From the NCBI GenBank assembly GCA_038243995.1, contig JBBRTV010000003.1, positions 1 to 64,000 of the forward strand: a stretch of DNA of 64,000 nt, in the 5' to 3' direction. Below, in pieces: positions 1 through 11,656 of this stretch. The notes under the pieces are model-generated. The model did no database searches and was not told where the DNA came from. It was given only the letters and a program-made list of their open reading frames with translations. Each line of letters starts with the position of its first letter. Position 1 is the stretch's first letter. Source of the stretch: Scleromatobacter sp038243995 (GTDB lineage: Bacteria; Pseudomonadota; Gammaproteobacteria; Burkholderiales; Burkholderiaceae_C). The position numbers were made by a program, and so were the translations under genes.

Positions 1-105
1 CGCAGCTTCGCTCCACGCTTCCTTCTCACACTCGGTCGCCCTCATGCAGTTGCGCTTCGCTTAGTTCGTAGTGATCAACTTACGGAGGGACTTTCACCCT
101 CAAGA

Positions 106-126
106 GTGCGCCCATGCTGGGCGCAC
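106..126. repeat. Perfect inverted repeat near the window edge
   Basis: Two perfect 9-base arms (106-114 and 118-126, GTGCGCCCA against TGGGCGCAC) enclose a 3-base loop. It follows a run of non-coding sequence at 1-105 in which I see no gene. It lacks a T-run and sits beside the clear ompA terminator, so it may be part of a dispersed intergenic element rather than a second terminator. Its role is unknown. Confidence 0.4.
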
Positions 127-129
127 ATG

Positions 130-154
130 AAAAAACCCGCCGAAGCGGGTTTTT
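130..154 (-). terminator. Rho-independent terminator of ompA
   Basis: Read on the minus strand, a five-pair GC stem (CCCGC/GCGGG) closed by a UUCG tetraloop is flanked by A5 and T5 runs. It lies 33 bases past the ompA stop. A second hairpin with 7-base arms and a UUCG loop lies between it and the gene (163-180). The A and T runs on both sides could let it act in both directions. Confidence 0.85.
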
Positions 155-186
155 GGCAGACGCGAGGCCCGAAGGCCTCGGCAGTC

Positions 187-852
187 TTACTTGCCGGTAG
201 AGCGGGTACCGACCACTTCGATTTCCACGCGGCGATTCTTCGCGCGGCCTTCGGCGGTCTTGTTGTCGGCGACCGGTTGCTTCTCGCCCTTGCCTTCGGT
301 GTAGACACGGTTTGCTTCCATGCCCTTGGACGTCAGGTAGGTCTTGATCGCTTCGGCGCGACGAACCGACAACTTCTGGTTGTACGCATCCGTGCCGACG
401 CTGTCGGTGTGGCCGACGGCGATGATCACTTCGAGGTTGATCTGCTTGGTCTTGTCGACCAGATCGTCCAGCTTGGCCTTCGCTTCGGGCTTCAGCGTCG
501 ACTTGTCGAAGTCGAAGAACGCGTCGGCAGCGTAGGTCACCTTTTCGCTGGCCGGAACCGGCGGAGCGACCGGCGCGGCGACCGGAGCCACGGGGGCCGG
601 AGCGGGCGGCGGCGGCGGCGGGGGAGCCGGCGGCGGCGGCGGCTTCAGCGCGCCATCGCATTCCGGCATCGCCGTCGCGGGCGTCCAGAAGTTGTCGCGC
701 CAGCAAAGTTCGCGAGTGCCGTTCTTCCACACTTGCCCGTCAATGTTGCGCCAGTTGTCGACCGTCTTTGCAGTTTGTGCAAATGCGCTCGACAGGGGAG
801 CAACAAGCGCGGCAGACGCGAAGAGCATCGCCACCTTGTTCAATTTCTTCAT
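187..852 (-). CDS. ompA: OmpA-family outer membrane / peptidoglycan-binding protein
   Basis: A 221-residue precursor. Residues 1-26 form a signal peptide (MKKLNKVAMLFASAALVAPL then SSAFAQ). A short mature region holds a Cys pair and a WRNIDGQVWKNGTRELCW segment, followed by a Pro/Ala-rich linker. The C-terminal half is an OmpA domain with FFDFDKSTLKPEAKAKLD, GHTDSVGTDAYNQKLSVRRA and the closing NRRVEIEV, the parts that bind peptidoglycan. It lacks the eight-stranded barrel of enteric OmpA, so it is a periplasmic or lipid-facing tether of the type common in Burkholderiales. The start at 852 is chosen because the signal peptide begins there and an AGGAG ribosome site precedes it; the open frame upstream has no such features. 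It is divergent from gyrA. Confidence 0.9.
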   Translation of the reverse strand: MKKLNKVAMLFASAALVAPLSSAFAQTAKTVDNWRNIDGQVWKNGTRELCWRDNFWTPATAMPECDGALKPPPPPAPPPPPPPAPAPVAPVAAPVAPPVPASEKVTYAADAFFDFDKSTLKPEAKAKLDDLVDKTKQINLEVIIAVGHTDSVGTDAYNQKLSVRRAEAIKTYLTSKGMEANRVYTEGKGEKQPVADNKTAEGRAKNRRVEIEVVGTRSTGK

Positions 853-1117
853 GATTCTCCTCTCAAGGAAAGCCGCAGTTGCCTGCGATACGTCCAAATC
901 GGATGCGAGATTGTTAGGCGCACACCTGTTGAAGGGTGAACACCACCGACAAAAATCATTGTGCCATCGGCCTGCCGAGGCGACCTCATTTTGAGCCGCA
1001 GCGTTCGCTTGCGCCGGTCGAGTGTTGCGCTCCAGCGACACGCCTCAGCCCTTAGAATCCTCGCTTGTCGCCTGCGCCGGGATCCACTCGGGAACGCAGG
1101 GCGTCTGTCTGTAGGCC

Positions 1118-3775
<2,658 letters not shown>

Positions 3776-3777
3776 CG

Positions 3778-4878
3778 ATGGCGGACAGCCGCAGGCCTTA
3801 CAACTTTTCCCCGGGACCTGCGGCCATCCCGGAATCGGTGCTGCGCGAGGCCGCAGCCGAGATGCTGGACTGGCACGGCAGCGGCATGGGCGTGATGGAG
3901 ATGAGCCATCGCGGCCGCGAATTCACGGAGATCGCGGCGACCGCCGAGGCCGACCTGCGCGAGCTGCTGGCGGTTCCCGGGCATTTCCGCATCCTCTTCA
4001 TGCAGGGCGGCGGGCTGGCCGAGAACGCGATCGTGCCGATGAACCTGTCGCGCGGCGGCACCGTCGATTTCGTGCTGACCGGCAGTTGGTCGAAGAAGTC
4101 GTTCAACGAGGCGAAGCGCTACGCCGACGCCGGCATCGCGGCAAGCAACGAAGGCGCGCCGGGCAGCGCGATTCCCGCGCCCTCGACGTGGAAGCTGCGC
4201 GACGGCGCCGCGTACGTGCATGCCTGCACCAACGAGACGATCGACGGCATCGAATTCCACGCCTTGCCCGATCTCCGCGCCCTCGGCTCGAATGCCCCGC
4301 TGGTGATCGACTGCTCGTCGCACATCCTCTCGCGCCCCGTCGACTGGTCGCGCGTCGGGCTCGCATTCGCGGGCGCGCAGAAGAACATCGGCCCGGCCGG
4401 CCTCACGATCGTGATCGTGCGCGACGACCTGCTCGGCCGCGCGCTGCCGATCACGCCCTCGGCGTTCGATTACAAGGTCGTGGCCGACAACGGCTCGATG
4501 TTCAACACGCCGCCGACGTGGGCGATCTACATCGCAGGGCTGACGTTCAAGTGGCTCAAGGCCCGCGGCGGCGTCGCCGCGATGGACGCCCTGGCGAGCG
4601 AAAAGGCCGGACTCCTCTATGCCGCGCTCGACGCGACTTCGTTCTACGAGAACCGCATCGCCCCGTCGGCGCGCTCGCGCATGAACGTGCCCTTCTTCTT
4701 GCGCGACGAGTCGCTGAACGACGCCTTCCTCGCCGGCGCGCGCGCGCGCGGGCTGCTGCAACTGAAAGGTCACAAGAGCGTCGGCGGCATGCGCGCGTCG
4801 CTCTACAACGCGATGCCGGTCGACGGCGTGCGCGCCCTGGTTTCCTGGCTGAACGAATTCGAGCAGAGCCATGGCTGA
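3778..4878 (+). CDS. serC: Phosphoserine aminotransferase
   Basis: A 366-residue PLP-dependent class V aminotransferase. It converts 3-phosphohydroxypyruvate and glutamate to phosphoserine, and in many bacteria also acts in pyridoxine synthesis. The N-terminal YNFSPGPAAIPESVL is the family signature. The PLP-binding lysine is K202 in FAGAQKNIGPAG, and SVGGMRASLYNA near the C-terminus is also characteristic. The start lies 2 bases after the gyrA stop, and the end overlaps pheA by 8 bases, which suggests coupled translation. The gyrA-serC-pheA order is usual in Betaproteobacteria. Confidence 0.97.
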   Translation: MADSRRPYNFSPGPAAIPESVLREAAAEMLDWHGSGMGVMEMSHRGREFTEIAATAEADLRELLAVPGHFRILFMQGGGLAENAIVPMNLSRGGTVDFVLTGSWSKKSFNEAKRYADAGIAASNEGAPGSAIPAPSTWKLRDGAAYVHACTNETIDGIEFHALPDLRALGSNAPLVIDCSSHILSRPVDWSRVGLAFAGAQKNIGPAGLTIVIVRDDLLGRALPITPSAFDYKVVADNGSMFNTPPTWAIYIAGLTFKWLKARGGVAAMDALASEKAGLLYAALDATSFYENRIAPSARSRMNVPFFLRDESLNDAFLAGARARGLLQLKGHKSVGGMRASLYNAMPVDGVRALVSWLNEFEQSHG

Positions 4879-5974
4879 GAACGACGTCCCGAACTCCGAC
4901 CTGCTCGCCCTGCGCGACCAGATCGACGCGCTCGACCTCGACCTGCTCGCGGCGCTGAACCGGCGCGCCGCGCTGGCGCAGGCCGTCGGCGAAGTGAAGA
5001 AGCGCGAAGGAACGGTCGCGTTCCGACCCGAGCGCGAGGCGCAGGTCATCGACGGGCTGAAGGCGAAGAACCCCGGTCCGCTCAAGGCCGAGAGCGTCGC
5101 GCCCATCTGGCGCGAGATCATGTCCGCCTGCCGCGCGCTCGAGACGCCCACGCGCGTGGCCTACCTGGGCCCGGCCGGCACCTTCAGCGAAGAAGCCGCG
5201 CTCGGCTACTTCGGCTCGTCCATCGTGCGCGTGCCGTGCGCGAGCGTCGACGAGGTGTTCCGCGTCACCACCGCCGGCGCGGCGGACTTCGGCGTCGTGC
5301 CGGTCGAGAACTCGACCGAGGGCATGGTGGCACGCTCGCTCGACCAGTTTCTGGTGACGCCGCTGTTCATCATCGGCGAGACGAGCCTGTTCGTGCGCCA
5401 GAACCTGCTGCGCAAGGTCAACGACATGAACGGCATCGAGGCCGTCTGCGCGCATCCGCAGGCACTCGCCCAATGCCACATGTGGCTCAACGATCACCTG
5501 CCCCATGCGGAACGCAGGCCGGTCGCGAGCAACGCCGAGGGCGCGCGCCTGGCCTCGCTCGACCCGACGCTGGCCGCGATCGCCAGCGTGCGCGCCGGCA
5601 GCGAATGGGGGCTGCACGTGGTATCGCCCGCGATCCAGGACGATGCGAACAATCGGACCCGCTTCGCGATCATGACCCACCCCGGGCGCCACCCGGCACC
5701 GCGCGCGTCGGGCCACGACTGCACCAGTCTTGTCGTCACCGTCTCGAACCGGCCCGGCGCGCTGCACGACATGCTCGTGCCGCTGAAGGCCAACGGCGTC
5801 TCGATGACGCGCTTCGAATCGCGTCCGGCGCGATCGGGCCAGTGGGAGTACTACTTCTACATCGACATCCAGGGCCATCCCGACCAGACGCACGTCGGCA
5901 CCGCCTTGAACGAACTGCGCGCGGCGTGCGGGTTCTTCAAGGTGCTGGGCACCTATCCCATCGACGTGCATTGA
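4871..5974 (+). CDS. pheA: Chorismate mutase / prephenate dehydratase (P-protein)
   Basis: A 367-residue bifunctional enzyme that takes chorismate to prephenate and then to phenylpyruvate. Residues about 9-90 are an AroQ-type chorismate mutase helix bundle (LRDQIDALDLDLLAALNRRA). Residues about 97-275 are the prephenate dehydratase, opening with YLGPAGTFSEEAA and closing with the catalytic TRF motif in NNRTRFAIM. Residues about 285-365 are an ACT domain with SMTRFESRPAR, where phenylalanine gives feedback inhibition in this family. It overlaps serC by 8 bases. In Burkholderia a hisC copy usually follows; here tyrA follows directly after 17 bases. Confidence 0.97.
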   Translation: MAENDVPNSDLLALRDQIDALDLDLLAALNRRAALAQAVGEVKKREGTVAFRPEREAQVIDGLKAKNPGPLKAESVAPIWREIMSACRALETPTRVAYLGPAGTFSEEAALGYFGSSIVRVPCASVDEVFRVTTAGAADFGVVPVENSTEGMVARSLDQFLVTPLFIIGETSLFVRQNLLRKVNDMNGIEAVCAHPQALAQCHMWLNDHLPHAERRPVASNAEGARLASLDPTLAAIASVRAGSEWGLHVVSPAIQDDANNRTRFAIMTHPGRHPAPRASGHDCTSLVVTVSNRPGALHDMLVPLKANGVSMTRFESRPARSGQWEYYFYIDIQGHPDQTHVGTALNELRAACGFFKVLGTYPIDVH

Positions 5975-5991
5975 TTCCAGAAGACATCCAG

Positions 5992-6870
5992 ATGTTCAGA
6001 CAGCTCGGGCTGATCGGTTGCGGTTTGATGGGGGGTTCGTTCGCGCTCGCCATGAAGCGCGCCGGTCTCGTGAAGCACGTGGTCGGCTACAGCAAGTCGC
6101 CGTCGACCGTGATCCAGGCACAGAAGATGGGCGTGATCGACCAGACGGCCGAATCCGCGCTGCTGGCGGTCTCGGGGGCAGACATCGTGCTGATCGCGGT
6201 GCCGGTCTCCGCGACCGAGGCCACGTTCCGGGCGATCCGCCACCTCGTGCGCCCCAGCACGCTCTTCATGGACGTCGGCAGCACCAAGGGCAACGTCGTC
6301 GACGCCGCGCGCGCCGTGCTGAAGGAGCGCTTGCCCAGCTTCGTGCCGGCGCATCCGATCGCCGGCAAGGAGGTCGCCGGGATCGCCCATGCCGATGCGA
6401 CCCTGTACCAGGACTGCCAGGTCGTGCTGACCCCGATCGCCGAGACGGACCCCGCGCTCGTCGAGCGCGCACGCCTCGCGTGGACGGGCGTGGGCGCGCA
6501 GGTGCGCACGATGACGCCGGAGGCGCACGACGAGGCCTTCGCGGCCGTCAGCCACCTGCCGCACCTCCTCGCGTTCGCGGCCTACCTGTCGGTCGCCCAC
6601 CAGCCCGACGGCGCCCGGTTCCTGGAACTCGCTGGGCCGGGCTTCCGCGACTTCACGCGCATCGCGGCGAGCGACGCCGCCGTCTGGCGCGACATCCTGC
6701 TCGCCAACCGCACGCAGGTGCTCGCGCAGGCCGAACAGTTCAAGACGACGCTCTACCAGTTCGAGGCGGCGATGCGCGAAGGCAACGCCGAGATCATCGA
6801 GACCCTGATCAAGGATGCCGCGCAGGGTCGGGGAAGCTGGATGATGAACGGGTCCCGCAACCCGTCCTGA
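5992..6870 (+). CDS. tyrA: Prephenate dehydrogenase
   Basis: A 292-residue NAD(P)-dependent enzyme that oxidatively decarboxylates prephenate to 4-hydroxyphenylpyruvate for tyrosine. The N-terminal Rossmann fold has GLIGCGLMGGS at residues 6-16. The family motifs DVGSTKG, PAHPIAGKE and SHLPHLLAF follow, and the last two hold the histidines expected in the active site. There is no chorismate mutase or ACT domain, so it is the monofunctional form. The start at 5992 is 17 bases after pheA and agrees with the Rossmann strand beginning at residue 3; the longer open frame upstream is only an extension through pheA. Confidence 0.96.
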   Translation: MFRQLGLIGCGLMGGSFALAMKRAGLVKHVVGYSKSPSTVIQAQKMGVIDQTAESALLAVSGADIVLIAVPVSATEATFRAIRHLVRPSTLFMDVGSTKGNVVDAARAVLKERLPSFVPAHPIAGKEVAGIAHADATLYQDCQVVLTPIAETDPALVERARLAWTGVGAQVRTMTPEAHDEAFAAVSHLPHLLAFAAYLSVAHQPDGARFLELAGPGFRDFTRIAASDAAVWRDILLANRTQVLAQAEQFKTTLYQFEAAMREGNAEIIETLIKDAAQGRGSWMMNGSRNPS

Positions 6871-7074
6871 ACGCGGGAGCGCGCCGCGCCGCGCTTCTTT
6901 ACCCGGAAACTGCCGACGAGGCCGGCGGGGCCGTCCCGGGGCGGCCCCACAATGACGGCTTCGCTCGCTTCGACACGCATCCCCCGAAGGCCGTCCGCAA
7001 CCGTGTGCAGGGCTCGCCGGGGAGATCGACGACCCGCGGCGACACGCCCCCACAGAACCAGACGACTCCGCACG

Positions 7075-9093
7075 ATGTACGCGATTCCCTTCCTCGATAT
7101 CCCGCCGCTGCGTTCGGCCGCCGGCCGGGTCCGACTGCCCGGCTCGAAGAGCATCTCCAACCGCGTGCTGCTGCTGGCCGGCCTGGCTGCCGGCACGACC
7201 GCGGTGCACGAACTGCTCGACTCCGACGACACCCGCGTGATGCTGGAGGCGCTCGCGGCGCTGGGCTGCACGCTGAGACGCGATGGCGCGGTGCTGCACG
7301 TCACCGGCATCGGCGGCGCGCTCCGCGCGCGCGAGGCGCAGCTCTTCCTCGGCAACGCCGGCACCGCGATGCGGCCGCTGACCGCGGCCTTGGCCGTGCT
7401 CGCGACGCTGCAGGGCGGCACCTTCGAGCTTTCGGGCGTCCCGCGCATGCACGAACGGCCGATCGGCGATCTGGTCGACGCCCTGGTGCAGCTCGGCTGT
7501 CCGGTGCAGTACCTAGCCAACGCCGGCTATCCGCCGCTGCGCATCGGCAACGGCAAGCCGGGCGCGCTGGCCACGGCCGAACCGATTCACGTGCGCGGCG
7601 ACGTCTCGAGCCAGTTCCTCACCGCCCTGCTGCTCGCGCTCCCGCTCGCGGCGAGCGCCGGGCCGGTGACCATCGCGGTCGACGGCGAACTGATCTCCAA
7701 GCCCTACGTCGACATCACGCTCAACCTGCTCGCCCGCTTCGGCATCGCCGTCGAACGCGATGCCGACCGCCCCTACGCGCGCTTCACGCTGCCCCGGGGT
7801 TCGCAATACCGTTCGCCCGGCGCCGTCCACGTCGAGGCGGATGCCTCGTCGGCGTCCTACTTCATCGCCCTCGGCGCCCTCGCAGCCATCGACGCGCCGG
7901 TGCGCATCGACGGCGTCGGCCTGGACTCCATCCAGGGCGACATCCGCTTCGTCGAGGCGGCGCGCGCGATGGGCGCCGCGGTGCACGGCGGCCCGGGCTG
8001 GCTCGAAGTGCGGCGCGGCTCCTGGCCGCTGCGCGCCATCTCGCTCGACTGCAACCACATCCCGGACGCCGCGATGACGCTCGCGGTGATGGCGCTGTAC
8101 GCCGACGGCACCACCCGGCTGACCAACATCGCCAGCTGGCGCGTCAAGGAGACCGACCGCATCGCCGCGATGGCGGCCGAGCTGCGCAAGGTCGGCGCCA
8201 CGGTCGTCGAGGGCGCCGACTTCATCGAAGTCACCCCGCCGCGCACCTGGCTGGCCGCCGAGATCCACACCTACGACGACCACCGCATGGCGATGTGCCT
8301 GTCACTGGCGGCGTTCAACGCGCTTGCCGGCGCCGCGCCACCTCGCCCGGTGCGCATCCTCGACCCGCAATGCGTCGCGAAGACCTTCCCCGACTACTTC
8401 GAGACGCTGTTCGCGCTATCCACGGCCGAGCCGCGCGACGTCCCGGTGATCGCGATCGACGGCCCGACGGCTTCCGGCAAGGGCACGCTCGCCGCCGCGG
8501 TCGCCGAGCGACTGGGTTTCGCACTGCTCGACTCGGGCGCGCTCTACCGCGCGACGGCCTTGGCGGCGATGAACGCCGGCATCGATCCGGCCGCCGAAGA
8601 CGCGGTCGCGGCGATCGCGGAACACCTAGCCCTGCGCTTCGAGGCCGACCGGGCGTTCCTGGGCGGACGCGACGTCACCGACGAACTTCGGCTGGAAGAG
8701 ACCGGCAACCTCGCCTCGAAGGTCTCGGTGTTTCCCGCCGTGCGGCGCGCCCTGCATGCGCTGCAGCTGGCGTTCCGGCGCGCCCCCGGCCTGGTCGCCG
8801 ACGGCCGCGACATGGGCACGGTCGTCTTCCCGGGCGCGCCGCTGAAGGTTTTCCTGACCGCGAGCGTCCAGGAGAGGGCCGCCCGACGCTATAACCAATT
8901 GATATCGAGGGGCATTTCTGCTAATATCGACAGTCTTCTCGCAGAACTCCAGAAGCGTGACGCCCGTGACCAGAATCGCGCCGTCGCCCCCTTGAAGCCT
9001 GCCGAAGATGCGGTGTTGCTCGACAACTCCGGCATGTCGATCGACGAATGCGTCGACTTCGTGCTCGAGGCGTGGAGCCGGCGCCGCAGTTGA
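7075..9093 (+). CDS. aroA-cmk: EPSP synthase / cytidylate kinase fusion protein
   Basis: A 672-residue protein carrying two enzymes in one frame. Residues 1 to about 445 are EPSP synthase, the sixth shikimate step, with LPGSKSISNRVLLLAG, GNAGTAMRPLTA and a C-terminal DHRMAMCLSLAAF. A short linker leads to cytidylate kinase from about residue 456, with the Walker A motif GPTASGKGT and the CMP-site segment DGRDMGTVVFP. No stop codon and no methionine occur at the junction; a GTG at residue 458 is the only internal start candidate and has no good ribosome site. Fusions of this type are known in Burkholderiales. A 204-base gap upstream could hold its own promoter. The start at 7075 is set by the conserved N-terminus. 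Confidence 0.95.
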   Translation: MYAIPFLDIPPLRSAAGRVRLPGSKSISNRVLLLAGLAAGTTAVHELLDSDDTRVMLEALAALGCTLRRDGAVLHVTGIGGALRAREAQLFLGNAGTAMRPLTAALAVLATLQGGTFELSGVPRMHERPIGDLVDALVQLGCPVQYLANAGYPPLRIGNGKPGALATAEPIHVRGDVSSQFLTALLLALPLAASAGPVTIAVDGELISKPYVDITLNLLARFGIAVERDADRPYARFTLPRGSQYRSPGAVHVEADASSASYFIALGALAAIDAPVRIDGVGLDSIQGDIRFVEAARAMGAAVHGGPGWLEVRRGSWPLRAISLDCNHIPDAAMTLAVMALYADGTTRLTNIASWRVKETDRIAAMAAELRKVGATVVEGADFIEVTPPRTWLAAEIHTYDDHRMAMCLSLAAFNALAGAAPPRPVRILDPQCVAKTFPDYFETLFALSTAEPRDVPVIAIDGPTASGKGTLAAAVAERLGFALLDSGALYRATALAAMNAGIDPAAEDAVAAIAEHLALRFEADRAFLGGRDVTDELRLEETGNLASKVSVFPAVRRALHALQLAFRRAPGLVADGRDMGTVVFPGAPLKVFLTASVQERAARRYNQLISRGISANIDSLLAELQKRDARDQNRAVAPLKPAEDAVLLDNSGMSIDECVDFVLEAWSRRRS

Positions 9094-9292
9094 ATGGTCG
9101 CCCCAAGGCGCCACCGGCCCGGCCGGTTGCACCCGAAGAAGATCAAGCCCACTGCCTGAGTTCCATCGCGCCCTCACCCGGCGCCGGCCATTCGGCCGCG
9201 GGGCTCGTCGACGCCGGCCGCCCAGGCCGGTGCGGGGCGGTGAATCTGTCACCCTAACCCTTGCACCCGCCCCGGGTCGCAACACCAGCCGG

Positions 9293-9316
9293 CAACGCTC
9301 GCTTCGCTCAGTCGCC
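9293..9316. repeat. Intergenic repeat copy in the rpsA leader
   Basis: The string AACGCTCGCTTCGCTCAGTC closely resembles the repeats at 17459, 32158 and, more distantly, 11093. It lies within the 275-base stretch between the aroA-cmk stop and the rpsA start. That stretch also holds a 15-base odd palindrome at 9113-9127. I see no gene in the gap; S1 leaders are often autoregulatory targets, but no specific element is recognisable. Confidence 0.35.
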
Positions 9317-9368
9317 CAAAAGCAGTCAAGCACAAGCACGCACGTCCCGCTGGAAATCCAGGAAAAAC

Positions 9369-11087
9369 ATGTCCAAACCCCAAGCCATCACCGATTTCGC
9401 GCCCGATTCCTTCGCCGCGATGTTCGAAGAGTCGCTGAAGAGCAGCGAAATGCGCTCTGGCGAGGTCATCACTGCAGAAGTGGTGCGCATCGATCACAGC
9501 TTCGTCGTCGTCAACGCCGGACTGAAGTCCGAAGCGTACGTGCCGATCGACGAATTCAAGAACGATCAAGGCGAAGTCGAAGTCCAGATCGGTGACTTCG
9601 TTTCCGTCGCGATCGATGCCGTCGAAAACGGCTACGGCGACACCATCCTGTCGCGCGACAAGGCCAAGCGCCTGGCCTCGTGGCTGTCGCTGGAAACCGC
9701 ACTCGAGTCGGGCGATTTCGTCACCGGCACGGTCAGCGGCAAGGTCAAGGGCGGCCTGACGGTGCTGGTCAACGGCATCCGCGCCTTCCTGCCGGGTTCG
9801 CTGCTCGACACCCGCCCGGTCAAGGACATGAGCCCGTTCGAGGGCAAGACCATGGAGTTCAAGGTCATCAAGCTCGACCGCAAGCGCAACAACGTCGTGT
9901 TGTCGCGTCGTGCCGTGGTCGAAGCCTCGATGGGCGAAGAACGTGCGAAGCTGCTCGAGACCCTGTCCGAAGGCGCGATCGTCAACGGCGTGGTCAAGAA
10001 CATCACCGAATACGGTGCGTTCGTCGACCTCGGCGGCATCGATGGCCTGCTGCACATCACCGACATGGCCTGGCGCCGTGTCCGCCACCCCAGCGAAGTG
10101 GTGACGGTCGGCCAGGAACTGACCGCCAAGGTACTGAAGTTCGACGCCGAGAAGAACCGCGTCTCGCTGGGCCTGAAGCAACTCGGCGACGATCCGTGGA
10201 TGGGCGTCGCCCGCCGCTACCCGACCAGCACGCGTCTGTTCGGCAAGGTCACCAACATCGCCGACTACGGCGCGTTCGTCGAGATCGAACCGGGCATCGA
10301 AGGCCTGGTGCACGTTTCGGAAATGGACTGGACGAACAAGAACGTCGCGCCGTCCAAGACCGTCACGCTGGGCGAAGAAGTCGAAGTCATGGTCCTCGAG
10401 ATCGACGAAGACAAGCGCCGCATCAGCCTGGGCATGAAGCAATGCCGCGCCAACCCGTGGGAAGAGTTCGCTGCGAACGTCCACCGTGGCGACAAGGTCC
10501 ACGGCCCGATCAAGTCGATCACCGACTTCGGCGTGTTCGTCGGCCTGGCGCAAGGCATCGACGGCCTGGTGCACCTGTCCGACCTGTCCTGGCACGAAGC
10601 GGGCGAAGCCGCCGTGCGCAACTACAAGAAGGGCCAGGAAGTCGACGCCGTGGTCCTGGGCATCGACGTCGAACGCGAGCGCATCTCGCTGGGTATCAAG
10701 CAGCTCGACGGCGACCCGTTCGCCAACTACACCTCGGTCAACGACCGCGGCGCCGTGGTGACGGGCAAGGTCAAGACGGTCGACCCGCGTGGCGCTGAAA
10801 TCCAGCTCAACGACGACGTCACCGGCTACCTCCGCGCCTCCGAGCTGACACGCGACCGGGTCGAAGACGCACGCTCGATCCTGAAGGAAGGCGACGAAGT
10901 CAACGCCATGATCATCAACGTCGACCGCAAGACGCGTTCGATCCAGTTGTCGATCAAGGCCAAGGACAACGTCGACCAGCAGGAAGCCATGCAGCGCATC
11001 TCGAGCACGAACGAGCGCGAGAACGCCGGCACCACCAGCCTGGGCGCCCTGCTCCGCGCCAAGCTCGACGGCAACCGTCCGGAATAA
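9369..11087 (+). CDS. rpsA: 30S ribosomal protein S1
   Basis: A 572-residue, six-domain S1 protein that helps the ribosome capture and unfold mRNA. OB-fold S1 repeats are visible throughout, for example EYGAFVDLGGIDGLLHITDMAW, split here by position near residues 210-280, then DYGAFVEIEPGIEGLVHVSE and DFGVFVGLAQGIDGLVHLSD, each ending in a RISLG-type strand. Length matches the usual 557-577 residues. The start at 9369 is supported by the family N-terminus and a preceding AGGAAAA site. The gene order aroA/cmk-rpsA-ihfB is conserved across Proteobacteria. Confidence 0.98.
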   Translation: MSKPQAITDFAPDSFAAMFEESLKSSEMRSGEVITAEVVRIDHSFVVVNAGLKSEAYVPIDEFKNDQGEVEVQIGDFVSVAIDAVENGYGDTILSRDKAKRLASWLSLETALESGDFVTGTVSGKVKGGLTVLVNGIRAFLPGSLLDTRPVKDMSPFEGKTMEFKVIKLDRKRNNVVLSRRAVVEASMGEERAKLLETLSEGAIVNGVVKNITEYGAFVDLGGIDGLLHITDMAWRRVRHPSEVVTVGQELTAKVLKFDAEKNRVSLGLKQLGDDPWMGVARRYPTSTRLFGKVTNIADYGAFVEIEPGIEGLVHVSEMDWTNKNVAPSKTVTLGEEVEVMVLEIDEDKRRISLGMKQCRANPWEEFAANVHRGDKVHGPIKSITDFGVFVGLAQGIDGLVHLSDLSWHEAGEAAVRNYKKGQEVDAVVLGIDVERERISLGIKQLDGDPFANYTSVNDRGAVVTGKVKTVDPRGAEIQLNDDVTGYLRASELTRDRVEDARSILKEGDEVNAMIINVDRKTRSIQLSIKAKDNVDQQEAMQRISSTNERENAGTTSLGALLRAKLDGNRPE

Positions 11088-11092
11088 GTGTT

Positions 11093-11130
11093 GGCCCCCA
11101 CGCTCCCGCTGGTCGCTGCCCCGAGGGGGT
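11093..11130. repeat. Intergenic repeat copy after rpsA
   Basis: Six bases past the rpsA stop lies GGCCCCCACGCTCCCGCTGG followed by TCGCTGCCCCGAGGGGG. This is the same kind of sequence as at 17459 and 32158. The rest of the gap before ihfB contains the direct repeat GGCTGATGC at two sites, and no gene. Confidence 0.45.
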
Positions 11131-11211
11131 GTTCGGCTCGGGGCGTGGCCCTCGCTTCCCGAGAGCTTGGCTGATGCCTGGCTGATGCATGACTGAACCC
11201 TGCGAGGACGC

Positions 11212-11517
11212 ATGACTCGATCCGATCTTGTGGCTCAGCTTGCTGAGCGGTTCACGCAAATCACCGTGCGCGACACCGAATTCGCGGTCAAGACCGTGCT
11301 CGACGCGATGTCCGATGCGCTCGCGCGCGGGCACCGCATCGAGATCCGGGGGTTCGGCAGCTTCTCGATCAGCCGGCGCCCGCCGCGCGTGGGACGCAAC
11401 CCGCGCTCCGGCGAGCAGGTCACCATCCCTGAAAAGCTGGTGCCCCACTTCAAGCCGGGCAAGGCCCTCCGGGAAGCGGTCGACAAGCAATTGCCGGCCA
11501 CGGACGACAAGCCGTGA
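11212..11517 (+). CDS. ihfB: Integration host factor subunit beta
   Basis: A 101-residue HU/IHF-family DNA-bending protein, the beta subunit of IHF. It starts MTRSDLVAQLAERF. The IHF/HU signature IEIRGFGSFSISRRPPRVGRNPRSG contains the beta-ribbon proline that intercalates in DNA (this motif spans about residues 43-67). Position after rpsA is conserved and supports beta rather than alpha. A GAGGA site lies just before the start. The gene is closed by two hairpins (11521-11548 and 11568-11589). Confidence 0.97.
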   Translation: MTRSDLVAQLAERFTQITVRDTEFAVKTVLDAMSDALARGHRIEIRGFGSFSISRRPPRVGRNPRSGEQVTIPEKLVPHFKPGKALREAVDKQLPATDDKP

Positions 11518-11520
11518 CGA

Positions 11521-11548
11521 AGCGAAGGGCCCCTCGGGGCCCTTCGCT
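11521..11548 (+). terminator. Hairpin after ihfB
   Basis: Perfect 13-base arms (11521-11533 AGCGAAGGGCCCC and 11536-11548) start 3 bases past the ihfB stop. Only a short ATTT follows, so alone it may be a weak terminator or an RNA-stabilising stem ahead of the second hairpin. Confidence 0.7.
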
Positions 11549-11567
11549 ATTTGGACGACGTATTCCG

Positions 11568-11589
11568 GGGCCGCTGTTGCGGCCCTTTT
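11568..11589 (+). terminator. Rho-independent terminator after ihfB
   Basis: Seven-base GC arms (11568-11574 GGGCCGC, 11579-11585 GCGGCCC) with a TGTT loop are followed by TTTT. It lies between ihfB and the convergent ferritin-like gene and ends the long forward gene run. Confidence 0.75.
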
Positions 11590-11656
11590 CGTCGGCGCGG
11601 CGACCCTGAGTCGCCGATCGGGGCGGCGCGCATCCCTGCGCGCCGCCGCGGCCAGG

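Noticed and set aside
6871..7074. A possible extra coding extension before aroA
   Set aside because: The open frame begins at 6952, but the conserved EPSP synthase N-terminus starts at 7075 and the preceding codons are low-complexity.
9249..11213. A long minus-strand open frame opposite rpsA
   Set aside because: Antisense to the six-domain S1 gene, with repeated Asp/Val/His patterns that mirror S1 repeats. Not a gene.
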